NCBI RefSeq assembly: GCF_015910445.1
Contig: NZ_CP048882.1
Span: 2,356,001-2,420,000 of the forward strand
Direction of reading: 5' to 3'
Length of the DNA: 64,000 nt
Source of the DNA: Streptomyces bathyalis
GTDB taxonomy: Bacteria; Actinomycetota; Actinomycetes; Streptomycetales; Streptomycetaceae
A program made the position numbers and the translations under genes. This document shows, in pieces, positions 18,421 through 25,447 of this stretch. The notes beneath the pieces were generated by a model. That model saw nothing but the letters and a program-made list of their open reading frames with translations. It ran no database searches and was not told the origin of the DNA. Numbering within the stretch: the first letter of the stretch is position 1; each line of letters starts with the position of its first letter.

Positions 18421-19992
18421 GTGAGTGACACCCCATTCGGATTCGGCGTACCTCCCGAGGAGCCCGAAGACGGGGACGAGGGCAAGAAGAAGGGCGACGG
18501 CGCGGGCCAGGGCGGCCAGGGCGACCGGAGCGGCCAGGGAAACACTCCGAACCCCTTCGGCTTCGGCGGGGGCGCCGGCGGGTCCGCGGCTGACAATCCG
18601 CTGGCGGCGATGTTCGGTTCGCTCGGCGGCGGTCAGGGAGGCATGGACCCGAACGACCTGGGTGCGGCCTTCCAGAAGCTGGGCCAGATGCTCTCGTTCG
18701 AGGGCGGCCCCGTGAACTGGGACATGGCCAAGGACATCGCCCGGCAGACGGTCGCCGCCGGGGTCCCCGGAAGCGGCTCCGGTGCCGAAGGCCAGGGCGG
18801 CCAGGGAACAGGCACCAAGGACGCCAGCATCGGCCCCAAGGACCGGGCGGCCGTCGAGGAGGCCGTGCGCCTGGCGGACCTTTGGCTGGACGGTGTGACG
18901 TCGCTGCCCTCCGGGTCGACCACGGCTGAGGCGTGGAGCCGTGCGGAGTGGGTGGAGAACACGCTGCCCGTGTGGAAGGACCTGGTCGACCCCGTCGCGG
19001 AGCGCGTCGGCGCGGCGATGGGCGAGGTCCTGCCCGAGGAGATGCAAGCCATGGCGGGCCCGCTCCTCGGAATGATGCGTTCCATGGGCGGCGCCATGTT
19101 CGGTACGCAGATCGGGCAGGCGCTGGGCGTCCTGGCCGGCGAGGTGGTCGGTTCGTCCGACATCGGCCTGCCGCTCGGGCCGGACGGAAAGGCCGCGCTC
19201 CTGCCGACGAACATGTCCGCGCTCGGCGAGGGCCTCGGCGTGCCGCAGGAAGAGGTACGCCTGTATCTGGCGCTGCGGGAGGCCGCTCACCAGCGCCTCT
19301 TCATGCACGTCCCGTGGCTGCGCTCGCATCTGTTCGGCGCGGTGGACGGATACGCACGCGGGATCAAGGTCGACACCTCCAAGCTCGAGGACGTCGTCGG
19401 ACAGTTCGACCCGCAGAACCCGGAGGAACTTCAGCAGGCCCTTCAGCAGGGCATGTTCCAGCCGGAGGACACCCCGGAGCAGCGCGCCGCCAAGGCGCGG
19501 CTGGAGACGGCTCTGGCACTGGTCGAGGGCTGGGTCGACGCGGTCGTGCATGCCGCGGCCGAGCCGCACCTGCCCTCCGCCTCCGCGCTGCGCGAGACGC
19601 TGCGCCGCCGCCGTGCGTCCGGCGGCCCCGCGGAACAGACCTTCGCCACGCTGATCGGGCTCGAGCTGCGTCCGCGCAGGCTCCGTGACGCCTCGCGGCT
19701 GTGGGCGTCGCTGACGGACGCTCGCGGCACCGACGGCCGTGACGGACTGTGGGCCCACCCCGACATGCTGCCGACGGCTGACGATCTGGACGACCCGGAC
19801 GGCTTCGTCCACCGCGAGAACGCCGACTTCTCGGAGCTCGAGTCGCTGCTGGGCGACGCCGCGGCGGAGGACTCGGGCACCGGCCGCGCCGGCGGCGAGG
19901 ACCAGTCCCGCGCCGGCGGCGAGGGCGAGACCCGCGGTGACGGCGACGAGGACGGTGGCAGCGAGGGCGACGACGGCGGAAAGAAGCTGTGA
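18421..19992 (+). CDS. Zinc-dependent metalloprotease-like protein (DUF2342/TIGR03624 family)
   Basis: 523 aa from a GTG at 18421 preceded by GAGGAAA; the frame is open 53 codons further up. The first 130 residues are Gly/Asp-rich and low-complexity with NPFGFGGG-like motifs. The core (about 150-430) is the actinobacterial 'zincin' family. The place of HExxH reads REAAHQRLFMHVPWL, so the classic glutamate-bearing motif is degenerate and activity is uncertain. The tail is very acidic. GTGA overlap couples it to the next gene. M. tuberculosis Rv3195 is the likely counterpart. Confidence 0.82.
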   Translation: MSDTPFGFGVPPEEPEDGDEGKKKGDGAGQGGQGDRSGQGNTPNPFGFGGGAGGSAADNPLAAMFGSLGGGQGGMDPNDLGAAFQKLGQMLSFEGGPVNWDMAKDIARQTVAAGVPGSGSGAEGQGGQGTGTKDASIGPKDRAAVEEAVRLADLWLDGVTSLPSGSTTAEAWSRAEWVENTLPVWKDLVDPVAERVGAAMGEVLPEEMQAMAGPLLGMMRSMGGAMFGTQIGQALGVLAGEVVGSSDIGLPLGPDGKAALLPTNMSALGEGLGVPQEEVRLYLALREAAHQRLFMHVPWLRSHLFGAVDGYARGIKVDTSKLEDVVGQFDPQNPEELQQALQQGMFQPEDTPEQRAAKARLETALALVEGWVDAVVHAAAEPHLPSASALRETLRRRRASGGPAEQTFATLIGLELRPRRLRDASRLWASLTDARGTDGRDGLWAHPDMLPTADDLDDPDGFVHRENADFSELESLLGDAAAEDSGTGRAGGEDQSRAGGEGETRGDGDEDGGSEGDDGGKKL

Positions 19993-20525
19993 GCCTGCAC
20001 GAGAGTGCGACGCGAACGCTGACGGAGTGGTCCCCCGGCACCGACGACGGGCAGGAGGAACTGCGGCGCGACTATCTCGCGTACCTCCGGGCCCATGAGG
20101 ACGCCATGTGGAAGGCGTGCTCCGACGGTCACCTCACGGCGAGCGCCCTCGTGGTCGACCCGGCCGGCGGCCGCGTGCTGCTCACGCTGCACCGGAAGCT
20201 GAAGATGTGGCTGCAGATGGGCGGCCATTGCGAACCGGAGGACACCACTCTGGCCGAGGCCGCGCTGCGCGAGGCACAGGAGGAGTCGGGGATCGACGGG
20301 CTGACCCTGCTGCCGGGCGGACCGCTGCGTCTCGACCGCCATCTCACGCCGTGCACCTGGCACTTGGACGTGCAGTACGCGGCGCTCGCCCCCGAGGGCG
20401 CACTGGAGCGGGTGAGCGAGGAGTCGCTGGATCTGCGCTGGTACGGCTACGACGAAGTGGCGGCGGCCGCCGACGAGTCCGTGGTGAGGCTCACCGAGTC
20501 CGCCCGTGCACTCGTCGGGGACTGA
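19989..20525 (+). CDS. Nudix hydrolase
   Basis: 178-aa pyrophosphohydrolase of unknown substrate. The Nudix box is GGHCEPEDTTLAEAALREAQ followed by EESGI: it fits Gx5Ex7REUxEExGU with a small insertion, a form I recall from actinobacterial members. The start GTG overlaps the TGA of the previous gene (GTGA), so translation is coupled. It is convergent with an M48-like peptidase, 44 bp away. Confidence 0.87.
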   Translation: MSLHESATRTLTEWSPGTDDGQEELRRDYLAYLRAHEDAMWKACSDGHLTASALVVDPAGGRVLLTLHRKLKMWLQMGGHCEPEDTTLAEAALREAQEESGIDGLTLLPGGPLRLDRHLTPCTWHLDVQYAALAPEGALERVSEESLDLRWYGYDEVAAAADESVVRLTESARALVGD

Positions 20526-20569
20526 GGGCTCGCAGGCGGAGGGCGCTGAGAGCGCCGGCGCCCTTTGTC

Positions 20570-21130
20570 CTACTCCTCGTCCTCGTCGCGAGCGGCGGGG
20601 AGATGAGGCAGGCGGTCGGCGGCGACGACGCCTTCGAGGAAGCCGCGGGCCCGCTCGGTGCGGGGGTAGGCGTCCAGAAGCTCCCAGAAGCGTGCACCGT
20701 GCCCCGGCACCAGCAGGTGGGCCAGTTCGTGCAGGAGCACATAGTCGATCACGTACTCGGGCATGCCGCGCAGCCGGTGCGAGAGGCGGATGCTGCCTTC
20801 GGCCGGGGTGCAGGAGCCCCACCGGGTGTTCTGGTTCGTCACCCAGCGGACGGTGTGCGGCCTGGCCCGGCCGCCGAAGTACTGCTCGGACAGCCTCGCG
20901 GCGCGCTCGGCGAGCTCCGCGTCGCCGAGCATGCGCTTGCTCTCCTGTGCCGCCAGCTTGTCGAGCATGACGTCGACCCAGCGTCGCTCCTCGTCCGTCG
21001 ACATGCGGGCGGGGATCATCACGACGGTGCGGTCGCCCTCGCGGTAGGCGGAGACGGTGCGCCTCCGGCGCGCGCTGCGGCGCACTTCGACCGCCGGCTG
21101 GCTGGTGCTGTTCAGCGGGTCGACGGACAC
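20570..21130 (-). CDS. M48/YgjP-type metallopeptidase
   Basis: About 186 aa. The zinc motif HELAHLLVPGHGARFW (HExxH plus a downstream His) is preceded by RWGSCTPAEGSIRLSHRL, the typical DUF45/YgjP-like arrangement. It is cytoplasmic by sequence. The start is taken as the GTG at 21130; TACGGT ends 7 nt upstream, suggesting a leaderless mRNA. The open frame extends to 21190, so a longer start is possible. Confidence 0.85.
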   Translation of the reverse strand: MSVDPLNSTSQPAVEVRRSARRRRTVSAYREGDRTVVMIPARMSTDEERRWVDVMLDKLAAQESKRMLGDAELAERAARLSEQYFGGRARPHTVRWVTNQNTRWGSCTPAEGSIRLSHRLRGMPEYVIDYVLLHELAHLLVPGHGARFWELLDAYPRTERARGFLEGVVAADRLPHLPAARDEDEE

Positions 21131-21313
21131 GCATCGAACCGTACCCGCTGATGGGAGCGGAAGTCCCACCTCCGGACGGCTTCGAGGCAATCACCCCATA
21201 CCCGTTCCCTTCATATGACTGTCTCCCAAGGCTGTGGATAAGTTTCGGCGCCGCCCGCTCTCCAATCGCATGCTGTCCGAGGCAGTGACGACTCACGAGG
21301 GACCGGGGGCAGC

Positions 21314-22423
21314 ATGCATCCGATGATCAAGCCGGCGCTTCGGCGGGCATGGCGGGACAGGCAGACGGTGCAGTACGGCGTCGCGCCCGCGCATGCGGTG
21401 CTGCTCGGGCCGGTGGACAACACGACGGCGGCGTTCATGGAGTCGATGGACGGCACACGCTCGCTGGTGCAGCTGCGGGAGGAAGCAACCCGGCTGGGGC
21501 TGCCCGAGGGCGCCACGGAACAACTCCTCGACAGGCTCGCCTCGGCCGGGGTGCTCGACGACGCGACGGCGGACCGGGAGGCGTCGGCGAGCGTGCACGA
21601 CCGGCTCCGGCCGGATCTGGCCTCGCTGTCCGTCGTGCACCGGCGGCCGGGCGACGGTCTGCGCAGGCTGGTGGCCCGCGGTGAGGCGAGTGTTCAGGTG
21701 CGGGGCGCCGGCAGGGTCGGCGCGCTCGTCGCGTCGGTCCTTTCCGCGGCGGGCGTGGGGGAGGTCGCGGTGGTGGACGGCGGCCAGGTCGAGCCCTGGG
21801 ACACGGCGCCGGGTGCCATCGCCCCGGACGACTGCGGAGAGCGGCGCGACGTGGCCGCGCGCCGGGCCGTCTCACGTGCGCGGCCGTGGAACTCCAGGCC
21901 ACGATCGCGCTCACGGCCGGTTCCTCGGCTCGTGGTGTTCGCGCCGCGGGACGGCCTCGACGCCTACGCGCCGGATCCCGGCGCCGCGGAGGGATTCATC
22001 GGGGCTGGTACGCCACATCTCTACGGCGGCGTCGTGGAGAGCACGGGCTTCGTCGGGCCTTTGGTCACGCCCGGGGTGTCTCCGTGCGCCGGCTGCATGC
22101 TGCGAGCACGGGCGGAGCGGGAGCCGAGCTGGCCGCTCGTGGTGGGACAGTGGCGCATGTCGGCGAGACGGCGGTCGGGAGTCCCCGCGTGCGACTCGGC
22201 GCTGGCGACGGTGGTCGCGGGTGCCATCGCCTCCTACGCCCTCAGCTTCCTCGACGGTGACGGGGCCTGCGCATCGGGATACCGGACGCGGTTCTCGCTG
22301 CCGCATCTCGTGGGCAGCACCGAGCAGTTCTCCGCTCATCCCGAGTGTCCGTGCGGTGCCTCTTCCGTGACAGCGGATCACCCGCTCTCGGCGGATGCCG
22401 TCGAAGAGGTCACAATGGCCTGA
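21314..22423 (+). CDS. ThiF/E1-like protein (cyclodehydratase-type, TOMM leader-binding-like)
   Basis: 369 aa. An N-terminal winged-helix-like region (residues 1-80) precedes an E1-like fold with VRGAGRVGALVASVLSAAGV (nucleotide loop) and VVDGGQVEPWD. A zinc knuckle is formed by SPCAGCMLR and the C-terminal ECPCG. Such proteins occur alone in streptomycetes and are often labelled TOMM leader-binding because of domain similarity. No precursor peptide or YcaO gene is nearby, so a peptide-modifying role is not supported. It is upstream of the ABC1 kinase by 54 bp. Confidence 0.75.
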   Translation: MHPMIKPALRRAWRDRQTVQYGVAPAHAVLLGPVDNTTAAFMESMDGTRSLVQLREEATRLGLPEGATEQLLDRLASAGVLDDATADREASASVHDRLRPDLASLSVVHRRPGDGLRRLVARGEASVQVRGAGRVGALVASVLSAAGVGEVAVVDGGQVEPWDTAPGAIAPDDCGERRDVAARRAVSRARPWNSRPRSRSRPVPRLVVFAPRDGLDAYAPDPGAAEGFIGAGTPHLYGGVVESTGFVGPLVTPGVSPCAGCMLRARAEREPSWPLVVGQWRMSARRRSGVPACDSALATVVAGAIASYALSFLDGDGACASGYRTRFSLPHLVGSTEQFSAHPECPCGASSVTADHPLSADAVEEVTMA

Positions 22424-22477
22424 TGGCCGCCGTTCTCGGTGCGCTCCGGCAGTGCCGTCTGGAAGTTGGAGGGGCCC

Positions 22478-23896
22478 ATGTCTGATCTTCCCCGCAAGGC
22501 AGTCACGCGTACAGCCAAACTGGCCGCACTGCCGCTGGGGTTCGCCGGACGCTCCGCATGGGGTCTCGGCAAGCGGATCGGGGGTCTCTCCGCCGAACTC
22601 GTCGGGCACGACCTTCAGAAGCGCACCGCCGAGCAGCTCTTCAAGGTGCTCGGCGAGCTGAAGGGCGGCGCCATGAAGTTCGGGCAGGCGCTCTCGGTCT
22701 TCGAGTCGGCGCTCCCGGAGGAGATAGCGGGGCCCTACAGAGCGACGCTCACCAAGCTCCAGGAAGCCGCACCCCCGATGCCGACCAGCACCGTCCACGA
22801 GGTGCTGGCCGAACAGATGGGTGAGGACTGGCTCGAGCTCTTCGAGGAGTTCGACGACATGCCGTCGGCGGCCGCGTCGATCGGGCAGGTCCACCACGCG
22901 GTCTGGCACGACGGGCGCGAGGTCGCGGTGAAGGTGCAGTATCCGGGGGCAGGCGAGGCGCTGATCTCGGACCTCACTCAGCTCGGCCGGTTCGTACGCA
23001 TGCTGGGGCCACTCATCCCCGGTATGGACATCAAGCCGCTCGTCTCCGAACTGAGGGACAGGGTCACCGAGGAGCTGGACTACGGCCTGGAGTCCCAGGC
23101 GCAGAAGCTCTACGCGGAGGAGTTCGCCGAGGACCCGGACGTCGTGATCCCGGACGTGGTGCATCAGTGCGAGCGAGTGCTGGTGACGGAGTGGATGGAC
23201 GGGGTGCCGCTCGCCGAGGTCATATCGGATGGAACCCAGGAGGAACGGGACCGCGCGGGGCAGCTGCTTGCTCGTTTCCTGTGTTCCGGCACCGCCCGCA
23301 CGGGGCTGCTGCACGCGGACCCGCACCCGGGGAACTTCCGTCTGCTGCCCGCCGAGGAGGCCGAGGTCGGGGAAGGCGAATGGCGGCTCGGCGTCATGGA
23401 CTTCGGCACCGTGGACCGGCTCCCCGGAGGGCTGCCGCCCGTGATCGGTACGGCGTTGCGCATGGTCATCGACGGGGAGGCCGACGCCGTCTATGAACTG
23501 CTCTGCTCGGAGGGCTTCGTCAAGGACTCCATAGAGCTGGAGCCGGCAGCAGTGCTGGATTATCTGGTGCCCGTCATCGAGCCGGCCCGCGCTGAGAGCT
23601 TCCACTTCCACCGCGGGTGGATGCGTGAGCAGGCGGCCCGGATCGCCGACCCCCGCTCTCCGGCGCACCAGTTGGGCAAGCAGCTCAACCTGCCCCCGGC
23701 CTACCTCCTCATACACCGGGTGACGCTGAGCACCATCGGCGTGCTGTGCCAGCTGGGGGCGACAGTGCGGATGCGCGAAGAAATGGAAGCCTGGGTGCCG
23801 GGCTTCACGCAGGAGGACCTTCTGCAGGGCGACGGCACCCAGGACGAGGAAGACGGCGGGGAGGACTCGCCGACCGCCGCCGAGGCCTCCGCCTGA
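22478..23896 (+). CDS. ABC1/UbiB family atypical kinase
   Basis: 472 aa. Family motifs: KxGQ in GGAMKFGQALSVF, Ala-rich AAASIGQVHHAVWHDG, VAVKVQYPG (Lys), LHADPHPGNF (catalytic loop) and VMDFGTVDR. UbiB-type kinases show ATPase activity linked to lipid or quinone biology; the exact substrate is unknown. TTGGAGGGG precedes the ATG. The M. tuberculosis homologue Rv3197 also lies beside whiB7. An acidic tail ends before a hairpin terminator. Confidence 0.88.
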   Translation: MSDLPRKAVTRTAKLAALPLGFAGRSAWGLGKRIGGLSAELVGHDLQKRTAEQLFKVLGELKGGAMKFGQALSVFESALPEEIAGPYRATLTKLQEAAPPMPTSTVHEVLAEQMGEDWLELFEEFDDMPSAAASIGQVHHAVWHDGREVAVKVQYPGAGEALISDLTQLGRFVRMLGPLIPGMDIKPLVSELRDRVTEELDYGLESQAQKLYAEEFAEDPDVVIPDVVHQCERVLVTEWMDGVPLAEVISDGTQEERDRAGQLLARFLCSGTARTGLLHADPHPGNFRLLPAEEAEVGEGEWRLGVMDFGTVDRLPGGLPPVIGTALRMVIDGEADAVYELLCSEGFVKDSIELEPAAVLDYLVPVIEPARAESFHFHRGWMREQAARIADPRSPAHQLGKQLNLPPAYLLIHRVTLSTIGVLCQLGATVRMREEMEAWVPGFTQEDLLQGDGTQDEEDGGEDSPTAAEASA

Positions 23897-23963
23897 CGAG
23901 ACGGACGGCAAGGCCAGGCGACGGGCCAACGCCAGCGAGGCGCCCCTTCCATCGAGGTCCGGT

Positions 23964-23991
23964 GCACAGGGCCTCGATCGGGGCCCTGTGC
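23964..23991 (+). terminator. Terminator after the ABC1-kinase gene
   Basis: GCACAGGGCC (23964-23973) pairs with GGCCCTGTGC (23982-23991) across an 8-nt loop. Confidence 0.7.
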
Positions 23992-24031
23992 GGTGCCCAG
24001 GGGGCCCGGTGCCATGGGAACCCGGTGCCAT

Positions 24032-24106
24032 AGGCCCAGTGCACACAGGCCCAGTGCACACAGGCCCAGTGCACACAGGCCCGGTGCACAAAGACCAGGT
24101 GCCTAG
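24032..24106. repeat. Tandem 15-bp repeat, about five units
   Basis: Three perfect copies of AGGCCCAGTGCACAC at 24032, 24047 and 24062, then AGGCCCGGTGCACAA (24077) and a degenerate unit (24092). Each unit contains the palindrome GTGCAC. It lies in the 300-bp gap between the ABC1-kinase terminator and the terminator of the wblC operon; no gene was recognised there. Confidence 0.85.
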
Positions 24107-24164
24107 CGACCGGTACCGCAGCGCTCAAGCCGGGGCATCGGGCGTGCCCCGGCCGCAAACGGCG

Positions 24165-24190
24165 GGAGCCGGGGCGTATGCCCCGGCTCC
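24165..24190 (-). terminator. Terminator of the wblC transcript
   Basis: Perfect 11-bp stem GGAGCCGGGGC/GCCCCGGCTCC with a GTAT loop (24165-24190), directly 3' of the small gene ending at 24199. Confidence 0.7.
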
Positions 24191-24198
24191 CCGGTTGT

Positions 24199-24522
24199 TC
24201 ACTGCATGACCGCCATGGCCAGCGCTCTGCGGGCGCGCAGTGAAGCGCGTTCCGCGCGGCGCTGGAGGCGGCGGGCCGAGGTGACACGCAGTGCTCTGCG
24301 TTCTGACTCGGCCTCGTGGAGACGGTCGTTCATATGGGCTCGGGCCAGGGATTCTGGCATGAGTTGCATTTGTCGGGTCCTGTTCTGGCGCGAGGAGTTC
24401 GCGTCGATTCCGGAGTGGTTCGGGGTCTCGGAGTCGGATGTCATCGTCGGATCCTGCTTCGGAAGGGGACGCTGCTGGGGATCGCGCGTCATCGGGCGGT
24501 CGATGGTGCCTGCGGTGTTCAT
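24199..24522 (-). CDS. Small basic protein translationally coupled to wblC
   Basis: 107 aa with no recognised domain. The C-terminal half is a predicted helix rich in Arg/Ala (RLQRRAERASLRARRALA). The ATG at 24522 overlaps the wblC stop codon as ATGA, which suggests coupling. Third-position GC is high throughout. An internal ATG at 24369 (MQLMPESLA) has AGGA upstream and would give a 56-aa form; which is used is unclear. As it shares the wblC transcript it should be induced by the same antibiotic stress. Confidence 0.62.
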   Translation of the reverse strand: MNTAGTIDRPMTRDPQQRPLPKQDPTMTSDSETPNHSGIDANSSRQNRTRQMQLMPESLARAHMNDRLHEAESERRALRVTSARRLQRRAERASLRARRALAMAVMQ

Positions 24523-24884
24523 GCTGTGACCGGGTTCTTGCGCGGACGGCCACGGGGACGCTTCCGGGGCACAACCACGCCCTGGACGAACAGCTCGCCT
24601 CCCCAGACGCCCCAGGGCTCACGACGGTCCTTGGCGCCGGCGAGGCAGGCCTCACGCAGCGGGCAGGTCTGGCAGAGCGTCTTGGCGTACTCCACGTCGG
24701 CCGGGGCCTCGGCGAAGAACACCTCCGGGTCGTAGGAGCGGCAGGGCACGGTCACACCCAGCCGCTCGATGGCTTCGTCGAGCTCAGTGAGCGTGATCAG
24801 CGGGGCAGTCACGAGTTCCTCCGTGGTGGCATCGGGCGGCATCAGGTCGGTCGTGGATGACGGGGTGTGCGTATCGGGGTGCAC
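24519..24884 (-). CDS. wblC: WhiB-family regulator WblC/WhiB7
   Basis: 121-aa iron-sulfur transcription factor that in streptomycetes and mycobacteria turns on intrinsic resistance to ribosome-targeting antibiotics. Four cluster cysteines occur in PCRSYD, CQTCPLREAC. The WhiB turn EPWGVWGGE is followed by the WhiB7-specific AT-hook RPRGRPRKNP near the C terminus. The GTG at 24884 has GAGGAACC upstream. Expression is probably controlled by the AT-rich promoter near 25440 and by attenuation in a leader of about 500 nt. Confidence 0.95.
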   Translation of the reverse strand: MHPDTHTPSSTTDLMPPDATTEELVTAPLITLTELDEAIERLGVTVPCRSYDPEVFFAEAPADVEYAKTLCQTCPLREACLAGAKDRREPWGVWGGELFVQGVVVPRKRPRGRPRKNPVTA

Positions 24885-24953
24885 TGCCGGGTTCCTCGTC
24901 TGTTGATGTCTGTCGTGTTGTCGGCCGGCTCGTGGCCGGTCGGGGCAAACAGA

Positions 24954-24988
24954 AGGGCCGCGGATCCCTGTGTGGGTTCCGCGGCCCT
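24954..24988 (-). promoter_or_regulatory. Intrinsic attenuator in the wblC leader
   Basis: AGGGCCGCGGA (24954-24964) pairs perfectly with TCCGCGGCCCT (24978-24988). On the minus strand the hairpin is followed by TTCTGTTTG, a U-rich run unusual for this genome. It lies about 70 nt before the wblC start, where whiB7 leaders carry their terminator. Confidence 0.78.
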
Positions 24989-25000
24989 GGAAGGTGCCGA

Positions 25001-25019
25001 CCTGATCTCGCCGATCAGG
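25001..25019 (-). promoter_or_regulatory. Hairpin spanning the stop codon of the wblC leader ORF
   Basis: CCTGATC (25001-25007) pairs with GATCAGG (25013-25019), and the leader ORF stop (25015-25017) lies in one arm. A ribosome stalled at the stop would melt it, so it could switch the downstream attenuator. Confidence 0.5.
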
Positions 25020-25290
25020 CTGGATCTCTCCAGGGTTCGAGCCCACGGAAGGCCCACATCGGGTTGTGCTTCGTCTTCTGGCTGCTGTTGCCGGCACCGG
25101 CGGCCGCGAGCGCAAAGGCATAGGCCGCTGCCTGCGCCACTGCTGCCGCTACCTCGAGTGCCGTCGCCGGTCGCTCGCCGGCGCCGGGGACGACACGGGA
25201 CAGACGCGTGCCATCGATCCGGGAGGCGAGCAGGCAAGAGGCGACGACCGAGCGGTCGGTCATCTTGGTGGTGTTAATGAAGTCGATCAC
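25015..25290 (-). CDS. Upstream ORF in the wblC leader
   Basis: 91 codons from a GTG at 25290 with a strong AGAGGAGG box 9 nt upstream. The product begins VIDFINTTKMTDRS, has a helix-prone Ala-rich centre (ALEVAAAVAQAAAYAFALAA) and ends KHNPMWAFRGLEPWRDPA. Codon use fits the genome. It ends 26 nt before the attenuator hairpin, so it probably senses slow translation to control wblC, like the short uORF of mycobacterial whiB7, though this one is much longer. It may also make a stable small protein; no domain is recognised. Confidence 0.65.
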   Translation of the reverse strand: MIDFINTTKMTDRSVVASCLLASRIDGTRLSRVVPGAGERPATALEVAAAVAQAAAYAFALAAAGAGNSSQKTKHNPMWAFRGLEPWRDPA

Positions 25291-25408
25291 TGGGCTCGCC
25301 TCCTCTCGGCGACTCGGGGGATCAGCCGGAGCCGATCCGCAAACGTGCAAGAGTCAGTACAGCATGGATGGGTTGGAGCGGAAAGCCCCCGCCCTGTCCA
25401 CGTCCGGA

Positions 25409-25447
25409 AGGCTATGGGGCTCCGGACGGCGCGCGCAAACTATTTTT
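25409..25447 (-). promoter_or_regulatory. Probable WblC-autoregulated promoter
   Basis: On the minus strand an AT-rich block (AAAAATAGT, 25447-25439) lies directly before a -35-like TTGCGC (25438-25433). A -10 TAGCCT follows at 25414-25409 with an 18-nt spacer. WhiB7-class promoters carry such AT-rich elements next to the -35 for the AT-hook. It overlaps the last codons and stop of uvrD2. Confidence 0.65.

Noticed and set aside
21314..22423. ThiF-like gene as part of a TOMM peptide cluster
   Set aside because: No YcaO, dehydrogenase or precursor peptide gene is nearby; it stands alone in a housekeeping context.
23988..24209. Short plus-strand ORF through the 15-bp repeat
   Set aside because: Its product is a repetitive Gly/Pro/His string created by the repeat, without start signal.
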